DNA from: Rhodopseudomonas_A palustris_F
GTDB taxonomy: Bacteria; Pseudomonadota; Alphaproteobacteria; Rhizobiales; Xanthobacteraceae
DNA length: 64,000 nt
Reading direction: 5' to 3'
NCBI RefSeq assembly: GCF_000013745.1
Contig: NC_007925.1
Coordinates: 3,844,001 to 3,908,000, forward strand
The notes under the pieces are model-generated. The model searched no databases. It was not told where the DNA came from and saw only the letters and a program-made list of their open reading frames with translations. A program made the position numbers and the translations under genes. Below are positions 19,740 through 28,498 of the stretch, piece after piece; positions within the stretch are counted from its first letter, which is position 1; each line of letters opens with the position of its first letter.

Positions 19740-20507
19740 CTAACTAATCGTCGCGCCGCCGTCGATCACCATGGTCTGACCGGTCATGAAGGTGCCGGCG
19801 GCGGAGGCCAGGAACACCGCGGCGCCGGCGATCTCGTCGGGCTCGCCGATCCGCAATAGCGGCGAGCGCGCGGTGGAGGCCTTCAGCGTCTCCGGATTGT
19901 CCCACAGCGCCTTGGCGAAATCGGTCTTGATCAGTCCAGGCGCAATGCAGTTGACGCGGACATTATGCGGACCGTATTCGCAGGCGAGGTTGCGGGCGAG
20001 CTGCATGTCGGCGGCCTTGGAAATGCAATAGGCGCCGATCACGGTGGAGCCCTTCAGCCCGCCGATCGACGACACGATGGTGATCGAGCCGTCGCGGCGC
20101 TCGATCATCTGCGGCGCCACCAGGCTGATCAGCCAGTGATTGGCGACGATGTTGTTGTCGAGGATCTTGCGGAACTGATCGTCGGAAATCTCCGCCTGCG
20201 GCCCGTAATACGGATTCGACGCGGCGTTGCACACCAGCGTGTCGATCGGACCGAACACCCGGTTGGTCTCCTCGACCAGGTTCTTGAGGTCGTCCTTGGT
20301 CGAGATGTTGGCGGCGACCGGCAGCGCGACGCGGCTGCCGATCTTCTCGTTGATGGCGTGCGCGACCTCGTCGCAGGCCTGCTGCTTGCGCGACGAGATC
20401 ACCACATTGGCGCCGTGCTCGGCCATCCGCTCGGCGATGGCGCGGCCGATGCCGCGCGACGAGCCGGTGATCACCGCGACTTTTCCCGACAGATCGAACA
20501 AACTCAT
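19740..20507 (-). CDS. SDR-family NAD(P)-dependent oxidoreductase
   Basis: This 255-residue classical short-chain dehydrogenase has the cofactor motif TGSSRGIGRAI (about residues 15–25), the NNAG-like 'CNAASNPYYGP', and catalytic Ser in 'IVSSIGGLKG' with Tyr/Lys in 'AYCISKAADMQ'. The C-terminus is 'GQTMVIDGGATIS'. A GGGGGAGAG Shine–Dalgarno precedes MSLFDLSG. It follows the histidine phosphatase gene on the same strand and may be co-transcribed. The substrate is unknown; the context suggests 3-hydroxyacyl or related acyl metabolism. Confidence 0.88.
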   Translation of the reverse strand: MSLFDLSGKVAVITGSSRGIGRAIAERMAEHGANVVISSRKQQACDEVAHAINEKIGSRVALPVAANISTKDDLKNLVEETNRVFGPIDTLVCNAASNPYYGPQAEISDDQFRKILDNNIVANHWLISLVAPQMIERRDGSITIVSSIGGLKGSTVIGAYCISKAADMQLARNLACEYGPHNVRVNCIAPGLIKTDFAKALWDNPETLKASTARSPLLRIGEPDEIAGAAVFLASAAGTFMTGQTMVIDGGATIS

Positions 20508-20578
20508 AAGTCTCTCCCCCAGATGACCCGGCGGTTGCGCCGGTCGTTGATCAGGCTGCGGCTGCCACCCCGCAAAGC

Positions 20579-21367
20579 TCAGCCCAGCTTGTTCGGCGTT
20601 CCGACTTCCGCACCGGCGGGCTGATGCATGGCGGCGTGCGACGGATCGGCGATCCACGGCTGCTGATTGACCATCGGAATCCGCCAGCCGCTGTGTCCGG
20701 CGCTGGAAAGATGATCGAGTCTTGTGATCGAGCAATTGTCGATGGTGAAAGCGAGGCCGCGCTCCGGCTGGTTGCCGAGCGCCAGGCCGATCGCCGCCTT
20801 GATCGATCCGCCGTGCGCGACCGCGATCACGTCGCGGCCGGCGTGCGTTTCGGTGATGCGCCGAATGGCATTGGCGACGCGATTGTACAGGTCCATGAAA
20901 CTCTCGCCATTCGGCGCCGGGTCGTCGATCGGGGCGAACCAATAGCTGCCGACCGCGATCGGGCGGCTGGCAAAGAATTCGGCGCGGTTCAGTCCCTGCC
21001 AGTCGCCGAGATGCTGCTCGGCCAGCCCGGCCTCGTGCACCAGCTCCCCTGGCCTCGGAAAGCCGGCGTCCCAGATCGCGTGGGCGGTCTGATGGGTGCG
21101 CCGCAACGTGCTCGCGTACCACACCGCGTTGCGCGGCAGCACGCGGCCGACCGCGTCGAACACCACGCGGTCGCTGGTGTCGCAGCCGATGTCGGACTGA
21201 CCGTAGATGCAGCCGCCGTCCTCGCGCACCGGTGCGTGCCGCACCCACCACCACCGCGTTGCGACCACACCGGCCGGGATCGCGTGTTGCGCAACGAAGG
21301 GCGGCTTCACGCCGGACGGCTCGACCTCGGGAATCGTCACGTCAGCAGGCTTGGCGGGATCGGACAT
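20579..21367 (-). CDS. Histidine phosphatase family protein
   Basis: This 262-residue phosphoglycerate-mutase-like phosphatase has catalytic His in 'WWWVRHAPV' (about residues 40–48). The second arginine motif is 'ASTLRRTHQTA', the acid is in 'EAGLAEQHLGDWQG', and the second His is in 'VIAVAHGGSIKAAI'. The roughly 38-residue N-terminal extension is unusual but not a signal peptide. Its place beside SDR and phosphotransferase/acyl-CoA dehydrogenase genes could link it to removing a phosphate in that pathway, which is inference only. Confidence 0.85.
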   Translation of the reverse strand: MSDPAKPADVTIPEVEPSGVKPPFVAQHAIPAGVVATRWWWVRHAPVREDGGCIYGQSDIGCDTSDRVVFDAVGRVLPRNAVWYASTLRRTHQTAHAIWDAGFPRPGELVHEAGLAEQHLGDWQGLNRAEFFASRPIAVGSYWFAPIDDPAPNGESFMDLYNRVANAIRRITETHAGRDVIAVAHGGSIKAAIGLALGNQPERGLAFTIDNCSITRLDHLSSAGHSGWRIPMVNQQPWIADPSHAAMHQPAGAEVGTPNKLG

Positions 21368-21502
21368 TCGCTATAACCCTTTGCTGTTCCACGATCGCTG
21401 GACGTCATTGTATCTGTTGTCTGAAGTCGCAGGTACTGACAAATGCGAATTGCAATTCCGCGATGCGGCAAACGCCGCGCGCCAACAAAAAGGGAGATCC
21501 GC

Positions 21503-22288
21503 ATGGGCCGCCTGGAGGGCAAATCTGTCATCATCACTGGCGCCGGCAGCGGCATCGGCCGCGCCGCAGCGCTGCTATTCACCAAAGAGGGCGCACAGCT
21601 GATCGCGGTGGATCGCTCCGACGCCGTGCACGACACCGTCGAGCTGGTGCACCGGCAGGGCGGCACCGCCGAAGCCGTGGTCGCCGATGCCGGCTGCGAG
21701 CGCGACGTCAAAGCCTTCGTCGCCAAGGCGGTGGCGACCCATGGCCGGCTCGACGCGATCTGGGCCAATGCCGGGGTCAGCGGCGGCCTGGTGCCGCTCG
21801 AGGAGCAGACCGTCGAGCACTGGCAGGAGGTGCTGCGGATCAACCTGATCGGGCCGTTCCTGGCGATCAAGCACGCCATGCCGCAGATGATCGCGCAGGA
21901 GTCCGGCGCGATCGTCTTGACCGCCTCGGTCGCCGGGCTCAAGGCCGGCGCCTCGGGGCATCCTTACGCGGCCTCAAAAGCCGGGGTGATCAGCCTGGTG
22001 CAGACCACGGCCTATTCGCTGTCCGGCACCGGGGTGCGGATCAACGCGGTGTGCCCCGGGCTGATCGAGACCGGAATGACCCAGCCGGTGTTCGACCACG
22101 CCCGCGCGCGCGGCACCGCGCACAAGATCGGCCAGATCAACCCGCTGAAGCGCGCCGGCCAGCCGCACGAACTCGCCGCGATGGGGCTGTTCCTGGCGAG
22201 CGACGAGGCGTCCTACGTCAACGGCCAGGCGATCGCGGTCGACGGCGGCTTGACCGCGTCGATGCCTTATGTGGGCAAGCCGATTTGA
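21503..22288 (+). CDS. SDR-family oxidoreductase
   Basis: This 261-residue short-chain dehydrogenase has TGAGSGIGRAA at the cofactor site, 'WANAGVSGG' and catalytic 'LTASVAGLKAGASGHPYAAS' (Ser and Tyr), then Lys in 'KAGVISLVQ'. The C-terminal segment is 'GQAIAVDGGLTASMPYVGKPI', as in 3-oxoacyl reductase or cyclohexanol-type SDRs. GGGAGA precedes ATG 21503; an upstream in-frame extension is not family-like. It is divergent from the phosphatase gene and convergent with the phosphotransferase gene. Confidence 0.88.
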   Translation: MGRLEGKSVIITGAGSGIGRAAALLFTKEGAQLIAVDRSDAVHDTVELVHRQGGTAEAVVADAGCERDVKAFVAKAVATHGRLDAIWANAGVSGGLVPLEEQTVEHWQEVLRINLIGPFLAIKHAMPQMIAQESGAIVLTASVAGLKAGASGHPYAASKAGVISLVQTTAYSLSGTGVRINAVCPGLIETGMTQPVFDHARARGTAHKIGQINPLKRAGQPHELAAMGLFLASDEASYVNGQAIAVDGGLTASMPYVGKPI

Positions 22289-22297
22289 GGCGGCGCC

Positions 22298-22432
22298 GTC
22301 ATCCTGAGGAGCCCGGCGAAGCGCATCGCGCGAAGCCGGGCGTCTCGAAGGATGGCCGCGAGGGCCGTGGCGCCGCAGCGGCGCGGCCGCATCCTTCGAG
22401 GCCCTCGCTCCGCTCCGGCACCTCAGGATGAC
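22298..22432. repeat. Palindromic repeat, 'GTCATCCTGAGG' type (copy 2)
   Basis: Outer arms GTCATCCTGAGG/CCTCAGGATGAC and inner hairpins match the element at 19614–19736. It lies in the convergent gap after the SDR gene, where a long stem could serve as a bidirectional terminator or mRNA end. Confidence 0.78.
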
Positions 22433-22524
22433 GGCGCTCAGGACGAGGTTGCTCAGGATGAGCTGCTCGGGATGACCTCTTCGGACGACCTCACCGCCAT
22501 TGCGGCAACTCCTCCACGCGCGCC

Positions 22525-22597
22525 GTCATCCTGAGGTGCGAGCCGGCGACCGCGGCAGCGTCGCCGCGAAGTCAGCTGAGGCGAGCCTCGAAGGATG
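22525..22597. repeat. Palindromic repeat, 'GTCATCCTGAGG' type (shorter copy 3)
   Basis: GTCATCCTGAGGTGCGAGCC pairs with GGCGAGCCTCGAAGGATG. Only one hairpin of the element is kept. It lies just after the phosphotransferase gene stop. Confidence 0.65.
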
Positions 22598-22622
22598 CGG
22601 CTGCGAGCGCGCTGCCCGCGGC

Positions 22623-23684
22623 CTACTCCGCCCCCGCCTTCTGCGCGTAGCCCCACGCCGCCTTCGCCAGCGGCACGGTGCGGGCGGCGGTTTCCATCGC
22701 CTTCGCTGAAGCCGCAGTGCCATCGCGGATTCGGCCGGCGATGCCTTGCGTGATGCCGGCGAGGCGAAACAGGTTGTAGGCGAAGTACCAGTTCAGATCC
22801 GGCACCTCGGGGCGGCCGGAGGCCTTGCAGTAGATCTCGGCAGCTTCTTCCATGGTCGGAATGTTGAGCCCGGCGAAATCGATGTCGGCGAGCCCCGGCA
22901 TGGTCCACTGCATCAACAGGTAAGTGAAATCCGCCATCGGATCGCCGAGCGTGGAGAGCTCCCAATCCAGCACCGCCTGCACCCGCGGTTCGGTTAAGTG
23001 AAACACCATGTTGTCGATGCGGAAGTCGCCATGCACCACGCAGACGCCGGCCTGCTCCGGCACGCTGCGCGGCAGCCAGTCGATCAGCCGGTCCATCTCC
23101 GGAATGCTCTGGGTCTCCGAGGCGCGATACTGCTTGGTCCAGCGATCGACCTGGCGGGCGAAGTAATTGCCCGGCTTGCCGAAATCGCCGAGCCCGATTT
23201 TGTCCGGCTCGTAGCTGTGCAGCTTGGCCAGCGTTTCGATCTTGGCGGTGAAGATGGCGCGGCGCTCATCGCGGGGAAGCTGCGGCAGCGCCGGATCCCA
23301 GAAGATCCGGCCCTCCTCCATCGACATGATGTAGAACGCAGCGCCGATCACCGTATCATCCAGGCATAGCGCGTAGGCCTTGGCGACAGGAAAGCCCTGC
23401 TTGCCTAATGCCGCGATCACCTTGAACTCGCGGTCCACCGCATGCGCCGACGGCAGCAATTTGCCGAACGGCTTGCGCCGCATCACGTAGGCGCGGCCCG
23501 GCGTATCCAGCCGATAGGTCGGGTTCGACTGGCCGCCCTTGAACTGCAGCACGCTCAACGGGCCGGCATAGCCTTCGACGTGCTCCGCCAACCAGCGATC
23601 GAGGCCAGCTTCATCGATGCGATGCCGCTCCTCGACCGGCTTGGTGCCGGAGAATTCTTCGTCCCTGCGCACGGCTTCGCTCAC
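22623..23684 (-). CDS. APH-like phosphotransferase, partner of acyl-CoA dehydrogenase
   Basis: This 353-residue kinase-fold protein of the aminoglycoside-phosphotransferase superfamily has nucleotide-loop text 'QFKGGQSNPTYRL', catalytic 'VVHGDFRIDNMVFH' and metal-binding 'AVLDWELSTLGDPMADFTYL'. A GTG start at 23684 is chosen; an upstream open frame belongs to the overlapping dehydrogenase region. It starts 11 bases after the dehydrogenase stop. The same APH–ACAD pairing is fused in animal ACAD10/11 and present in bacterial levulinate (Lva) systems, where the kinase phosphorylates a 4-hydroxyacyl-CoA. That role is inferred here. Confidence 0.87.
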   Translation of the reverse strand: MSEAVRRDEEFSGTKPVEERHRIDEAGLDRWLAEHVEGYAGPLSVLQFKGGQSNPTYRLDTPGRAYVMRRKPFGKLLPSAHAVDREFKVIAALGKQGFPVAKAYALCLDDTVIGAAFYIMSMEEGRIFWDPALPQLPRDERRAIFTAKIETLAKLHSYEPDKIGLGDFGKPGNYFARQVDRWTKQYRASETQSIPEMDRLIDWLPRSVPEQAGVCVVHGDFRIDNMVFHLTEPRVQAVLDWELSTLGDPMADFTYLLMQWTMPGLADIDFAGLNIPTMEEAAEIYCKASGRPEVPDLNWYFAYNLFRLAGITQGIAGRIRDGTAASAKAMETAARTVPLAKAAWGYAQKAGAE

Positions 23685-23695
23685 GCTGTCCCCGC

Positions 23696-24934
23696 TTAGT
23701 GCTTGGCCGCGGCGTTGGCGTATTTGCGCAATTCCAGCCGGGCGATGGCGCGGTTGTGCACCTCGTCGGGGCCGTCGGCGAGACGCATGGTGCGCATATG
23801 GGCGTAGTCCTTGGCGAGCCCGGCATCGTCGGAAACGCCGGCACCGCCGAACGCCTGGATCGCGTTGTCGATGATGCGCAGCGCCATGTTCGGCGCCGCC
23901 ACCTTGATCATCGCGATTTCGAGCTGCGCGGTCTTGTTGCCGACCTTGTCCATCATGTCGGCGGCCTTCAGGCACAATAGCCGGTTCATCTCGATGTCGG
24001 TGCGGGCCTCGGCGATGCGCTGCTCCCACACCGAGAATTCGATGATCTTCTTGCCGAACGCGGTGCGCGACGACAGCCGCTTCACCATCTTCTCCAGCGC
24101 CTCCTCGGCCTTGCCGATGGTGCGCATGCAATGATGGATGCGGCCGGGGCCGAGCCGGCCCTGCGCGATCTCGAAGCCCCTGCCCTCGCCGAGCAGGATG
24201 TTGCCGGCCGGAACGCGGACGTTGTCCAGCAGCACCTGGCCGTGGCCGTGCGGTGCGTCGTCGAAGCCGAACACCGGCAGCATCTTTTCCACGGTGATGC
24301 CCTTGGCGTCACGCGGCACCAGAATCTGCGATTGCTGTTGATGCCGCGCCGCCGACGGATCAGTCTTGCCCATCACGATCAGCACTTGGCAGCGCGGATC
24401 GCCGACCCCGGACGACCACCATTTGCGGCCGTTGATCACGTAGTCGTCGCCGTCGCGCACGATCGATGTCTCGATGTTGGTGGCGTCCGACGAGGCCACC
24501 GCCGGCTCGGTCATCAGGAAGGCGGAGCGAATCTCGCCGTCCATCAATGGCCGCAGCCATTTGCGCTTGTGCTCCTTGGTGCCGTAGCGCATCAGCACTT
24601 CCATGTTGCCGGTGTCCGGCGCCGAGCAGTTGAACACTTCGGAGGCAAAGCCGATGCGGCCCATCTGTTCGGCAAGCAACGCGTATTCCAGATTGCTGAG
24701 GCCTGCGCCGCGAAATTCGTCGTCTTCGTGCGACGACGGCGGCATGAACAAATTCCACAGCCCCTCGGCCTTGGCCTTCTTCTTCAGATCCTCGAGGATC
24801 GGGATCACCTTCCAGCGCTCGCCGGCTTCGTCCTGTTCCCGATAGATCGGAACCGCCGGCCGCACATGCGCGTCCATGAAAGCGTTGACGCGATCGAGCC
24901 ATTCGCGCTGGCGGTCGGACATGGTGAAATCCAT
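23696..24934 (-). CDS. Acyl-CoA dehydrogenase (ACAD10/11-like)
   Basis: This 412-residue FAD enzyme has 'SAFLMTEPAVASSDATNIET' (FAD/substrate strand), 'GRKWWSSGVGDPRCQVLIVM', the C-terminal helix bundle with 'RTAFGKKIIEFSVWEQRIAE', and 'QAFGGAGVSDDAGLAKDYAH' near the active-site end. The sequence matches the ACAD11-like branch better than fatty-acid ACADs. ATG 24934 with AGGAA upstream is preferred to a further upstream start. First gene of a two-gene operon with the phosphotransferase, divergent from a TetR gene. Confidence 0.9.
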   Translation of the reverse strand: MDFTMSDRQREWLDRVNAFMDAHVRPAVPIYREQDEAGERWKVIPILEDLKKKAKAEGLWNLFMPPSSHEDDEFRGAGLSNLEYALLAEQMGRIGFASEVFNCSAPDTGNMEVLMRYGTKEHKRKWLRPLMDGEIRSAFLMTEPAVASSDATNIETSIVRDGDDYVINGRKWWSSGVGDPRCQVLIVMGKTDPSAARHQQQSQILVPRDAKGITVEKMLPVFGFDDAPHGHGQVLLDNVRVPAGNILLGEGRGFEIAQGRLGPGRIHHCMRTIGKAEEALEKMVKRLSSRTAFGKKIIEFSVWEQRIAEARTDIEMNRLLCLKAADMMDKVGNKTAQLEIAMIKVAAPNMALRIIDNAIQAFGGAGVSDDAGLAKDYAHMRTMRLADGPDEVHNRAIARLELRKYANAAAKH

Positions 24935-25119
24935 CGAGCGTTCCTCAGGTTTTTTGCGGAAATTGTTTGGCGGCACTGTCTCCCCGTCGCGCCTCCCCCG
25001 CAAGGCCCTTTTGCGCCATGCGCCTGGGCCAATGCGGAGACCGCCGGACGGAATTCTTGCGCGGGACCGATCGACGCGCGGCGACGCGCATTGACAAGTC
25101 CCGCTGATCGAACGATGGT

Positions 25120-25137
25120 TTCATACAAGCGTTTGAA
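25120..25137. promoter_or_regulatory. Imperfect 18-bp dyad, candidate TetR operator
   Basis: TTCATACAAGCGTTTGAA matches its own reverse complement at 14 of 18 positions (TTCAnAC....GTnTGAA). It lies in the divergent promoter region between the acyl-CoA dehydrogenase and TetR genes, 33 bases before the TetR ATG, a fitting place for autorepression and pathway control. Confidence 0.6.
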
Positions 25138-25170
25138 TTGCAAGATCCCCGCCCTCCCACCTTGGACTCC

Positions 25171-25827
25171 ATGTCGAGCGACACCCGCAGCGCGATCCTC
25201 ACGGCGGCCGAGCGGCTCTATGCCGCGCGCGGCTTCGCCGACGTCACGCTGCGCGACATCGTGGCGGAAGCCAACGTCAACCTCGCCGCGGTGAACTACC
25301 ATTTCGGCTCCAAGGACGAATTGATCACCGAATTGTTCGTCAGCCGCTCGCTCGCCACCAACCGCGAACGGCTCAACGAGTTGAAGGCGGCGGAATTAGC
25401 CGGCGGCGGAAGCGCGCCGATCGAAGAGGTGCTGCGCGCGCTGGTCGGGCCGACGCTGCGCGGCTGCCTCGGAGCCGACCAGCAGCGCTCCGACGCCGCG
25501 CGCTTCATGATCCGCGCCTCGGTCGAGGCGATCGCGCCGATCCGCAAGATCCGCAACCGCGAGATCGATCATTTGCGCAAATTCGCCGCGGCGATGCGCC
25601 GCGCGCTGCCCGGCGTTGGCGAGGTGGAGATATTCTGGGGCCTGCATTTCGCGCTGGCGATGGCGCACCAGACCATCCGCGACGGCGAGCGCCTGCAAAA
25701 ACTCTCCGACGGCCGCTGCGATCTCGACGACATCGACGGCGTGATCGACCGCGTGGTCGACGTCGCGGCGGCGGCGCTCTGCACCGCGGCGAAGACGGAC
25801 AAGCCGGCGGCGCGGCGCGGCAGGTAG
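25171..25827 (+). CDS. TetR-family regulator of the acyl-CoA dehydrogenase operon
   Basis: This 218-residue repressor has an HTH at about residues 5–50 (TRSAILTAAERLYAARGFAD ... NLAAVNYHFGSKDELITELF). The C-terminal domain has 'EIFWGLHFALAMAHQTIRDG', as in TetR_C regulators of acyl-CoA metabolism. ATG 25171 is chosen; a TTG at 25138 would overlap the candidate operator. It is divergently transcribed from the dehydrogenase–kinase operon, so a CoA thioester or free acid of that pathway is the likely inducer. Confidence 0.87.
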   Translation: MSSDTRSAILTAAERLYAARGFADVTLRDIVAEANVNLAAVNYHFGSKDELITELFVSRSLATNRERLNELKAAELAGGGSAPIEEVLRALVGPTLRGCLGADQQRSDAARFMIRASVEAIAPIRKIRNREIDHLRKFAAAMRRALPGVGEVEIFWGLHFALAMAHQTIRDGERLQKLSDGRCDLDDIDGVIDRVVDVAAAALCTAAKTDKPAARRGR

Positions 25828-26052
25828 TCCGCGCTCCCGCGTCGTTCGCGGCGAACAAATCCCGCTTGCAATTTTGCGCGTCCGGGAGTAGCTGCAATCC
25901 CGGTCGGCAGTTCACCAAGGCGTCGCCGCCCCGCAAGGGGAGCTAAACCTGCCAGTTAGAATACTTCGACGGACACCTTATCCCGTGCCTCAGTCGTAAG
26001 CCGGCGACCACCGACGTTTCCGATCTGGAAAGGCACATCGTGAGGATAAGCG

Positions 26053-26601
26053 ATGTCGAGATCCGTATTTCCGTTCGCCGTGGGCGATATTTCGGTGCTG
26101 GCGCGCTCGCTGCACGCGCAGCTCGCGCAGGCTGACGACAAGCCCGGCCATGTCACATGGCTGAACATGCTGGCGCGCGCCGCCGGCTTTCGCAACTATC
26201 AGCATTTCCGCGCCTCGCAAGAGGCCGAGGAGCGGCTGCAAGCGCCGCCGCCGCCCACGCCTGCCGCAATCGATCACGCCAAGCTGGAAAGGCTCGCGCG
26301 CTATTTCGATGCGCAGGGGCTGCTCACGCGCTGGCCGTCCAAGGCCAGCCACCGGGTGCCGTGTCTGTGGATGGTGTGGTCGCGGCTGACGCCGCGGCAG
26401 TCCTTCAGCGAAAAGGCGATCAACGCCCAGATCGAGGCACTGCATCAGTTCGGCGACTACGCGCTGCTGCGGCGCGAGCTGGTCGACGGCGGCTGGCTGA
26501 CCCGGAAGCCGGACGGCAGCGACTATCGCCGCGTCGAGCGGCAGCCGCCGCCGGAAGCGCTGGCGCTGATCCGGCATCTCGGCGCGCGGCTGGCTGCCTG
26601 A
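26053..26601 (+). CDS. DUF2087-domain protein
   Basis: This 182-residue protein has an N-terminal helical part (FPFAVGDISVLARSLHAQLA, then 'TWLNMLARAAGFRNYQHFRA'). The C-terminal DUF2087 module is recognised by 'AQGLLTRWPSKASHR', 'SFSEKAINAQI' and 'LVDGGWLTRKPDGSDYRR'. DUF2087 is often attached to DNA-binding domains and looks like a winged helix, so a regulatory role is plausible. No membrane segment or catalytic motif is seen. It stands alone between the TetR and hydrolase genes. Confidence 0.75.
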   Translation: MSRSVFPFAVGDISVLARSLHAQLAQADDKPGHVTWLNMLARAAGFRNYQHFRASQEAEERLQAPPPPTPAAIDHAKLERLARYFDAQGLLTRWPSKASHRVPCLWMVWSRLTPRQSFSEKAINAQIEALHQFGDYALLRRELVDGGWLTRKPDGSDYRRVERQPPPEALALIRHLGARLAA

Positions 26602-26692
26602 TCCGGCCGCCGTCTCTCCCCTTTTCAGAATTGGACATCATGCAGGCGCGGGTCGGCGTCTTCCTCGCAGCCCACGCTGCCTGCGGCCAGCG

Positions 26693-27982
26693 TTACGGCT
26701 GCGCCAGCACCGCGTCATACAGCAGCTTCTTGAACGCCACGGTGTTCTTGCCGCGTTCGGCCTGGGTCTGCTGCATCAAGACGAACACCATGTCGAGCTT
26801 GGGGTCGACGCCGAACAAGGTGCCGCTGCCGCTGTCCCATTTCAATTCGCCGAGCGAGCCCGGCGGCGGCGGCCGCGCGGTGCCGGGCTCGACCCGGACC
26901 GCGAGGCCGTAGCCGAAGCCGAAGCCATCGCCGGGGAAATAGAAGAAGTCGCGCGCCACGCCGGAGCCAGGCCCGATCTGGTCGCTGGTCATCGCCTTGA
27001 AGGCGGCCTCGCTGATCAGACGGCGGCCGTCCCACACGCCGCCATCGAGCAGCATCTGCGCGAAGCGGGCGTAGTCCGGCGCGGTGGAAACCAGCCCGCC
27101 GCCGCCGGACTGCCATTCCGGATGGGCGCGGCGCATCGCTTCGGAGCGTTGCAGGATGCCGTCGCCCGGCAACGGCTCCGCCATCCGCGCGCGGTCGGCC
27201 GGATCGCTCATCCCGAAGCTGGTGCTGGTCATGCCGAGCGGCGCGAAAATCCGCTGCTGCAAGAACTCGCCGAGCGGCTGCCCGGAGACGATCTCGATGA
27301 CGCGGCCGAGCACGTCGGTGGAATGGCCGTAGCGCCACAGCGTGCCGGGCTGCCGCGCCAATGGCAGCCGGGCGATGCGCTCGGCGAAGGTGGCGTTGTC
27401 GAACGCGCCATCGAACAGATGGCCGTCCGCATAGGCCTGTTTGATCAAGTCGCCGCCGATATAGCCGTAGGTGATGCCCGAGGTGTGGCGCAACAGATCG
27501 GCGATCGTCACGGGACGCTTTGGCGGCACCCGCTGCAGCACCGGATGGCCCGCCGCATCGACGGTCTCGACGCCGACCTCGACCGCGGCGAACGCCGGGA
27601 TGAATTTCGCCACTGGATCGGCGAGCGCGAGGCGGCCGGCGTCGATCAGCAGCATCGCGGCGAAGCTGGTGATCGGCTTGGTCATCGAATGCAGCGCGAA
27701 CAGCGTGTCGGGCGTCATCGCCACGCCGCTGCCGACCTCGCGGACGCCGAAGCAGCGCAGATAGACCGGCACCCCGTGGCGCTGGATCAGTACCACCGCG
27801 CCGGGCAACCGGCCGGCCGCGACCTCGCCGTCGAAATATTGCGTGATGCCGGAAAAGCGCGGCTCCGGTCCCGCGCGGGCGCGCTCGTGGCCGAGGCCGA
27901 GCAACAGCAAAATGGCGGCGAGGACGGCCAGGCCGACGGTCGGTCCCCCTTCAGTATGCAAGCGGCGGCGACGGCGTGACAT
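26693..27982 (-). CDS. Exported beta-lactamase-family serine hydrolase
   Basis: This 429-residue relative of the hydrolase at 18363–19592 has SxxK as 'FALHSMTKPITSFA' and the Tyr region 'LWRYGHSTDVLGRVIE', with similar flanking text (DLLRHTSGITYGYIGGD). A basic N-terminus and hydrophobic stretch 'VGLAVLAAILLLLGLG' indicate a signal peptide, so it probably acts in the periplasm. Start 27982 puts the signal near the N-terminus; a Met 11 codons earlier is also possible. It could be an esterase, D-aminopeptidase or carboxypeptidase. Confidence 0.83.
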   Translation of the reverse strand: MSRRRRRLHTEGGPTVGLAVLAAILLLLGLGHERARAGPEPRFSGITQYFDGEVAAGRLPGAVVLIQRHGVPVYLRCFGVREVGSGVAMTPDTLFALHSMTKPITSFAAMLLIDAGRLALADPVAKFIPAFAAVEVGVETVDAAGHPVLQRVPPKRPVTIADLLRHTSGITYGYIGGDLIKQAYADGHLFDGAFDNATFAERIARLPLARQPGTLWRYGHSTDVLGRVIEIVSGQPLGEFLQQRIFAPLGMTSTSFGMSDPADRARMAEPLPGDGILQRSEAMRRAHPEWQSGGGGLVSTAPDYARFAQMLLDGGVWDGRRLISEAAFKAMTSDQIGPGSGVARDFFYFPGDGFGFGYGLAVRVEPGTARPPPPGSLGELKWDSGSGTLFGVDPKLDMVFVLMQQTQAERGKNTVAFKKLLYDAVLAQP

Positions 27983-28180
27983 CTGCACCCGATTGGCGTT
28001 TCCACCACCCACCATGCGGAAACCGGCGAAAAACCAAAATCACATTGTTGGCAATCCGCCCCAACTGGCCACCTGTCGGGACGCCTGCCTTAGGCTGAAG
28101 CCTTATTGCGCCGCGCGGCCGACAGCGCGTAATTGCGCGGTCCCCGTCGCCCGGTCTTGGGCGTGGTTCGGAGTGCGGGC

Positions 28181-28483
28181 ATGCAATATTTTCACGTTTT
28201 CGCCACATGGGCGCTGCGGCTGGCGATCGTCGCCGGCGTGATCGGCTTCGGCTCGCTCTACCTGATGCGCAACACATCGGTGTTTGGCCCAGCGGCACCG
28301 AGCAGCGAGGCCGCCACCGAACCGGCGGCGACCAGCCTCGCGCCGGCCGCCGCCGATGCCGACGATCGCTTCCCGCCGTGCCAACCGATCGGCCGCACCG
28401 CGCGCGGCGAACTGGTGTTCTCGATGGATTGCCAACGTGGCGCCGCGGCGGCCGCCGCCGCGAGCAACGGCGACGGCAAATAG
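28181..28483 (+). CDS. Small single-span membrane protein, unknown function
   Basis: This 100-residue protein begins MQYFHVFATWALRLAIVAGV and has one transmembrane helix (about residues 9–29). An Ala/Pro-rich linker and a short tail with two cysteines (FPPCQPIGRTARGE ... MDCQRGA) follow. It is convergent with the ABC transporter operon 15 bases away. I do not recognise a family. GC-rich codon use is typical of real genes here. Confidence 0.5.
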   Translation: MQYFHVFATWALRLAIVAGVIGFGSLYLMRNTSVFGPAAPSSEAATEPAATSLAPAAADADDRFPPCQPIGRTARGELVFSMDCQRGAAAAAAASNGDGK

Positions 28484-28498
28484 CAGCGCAAGCCGCGA

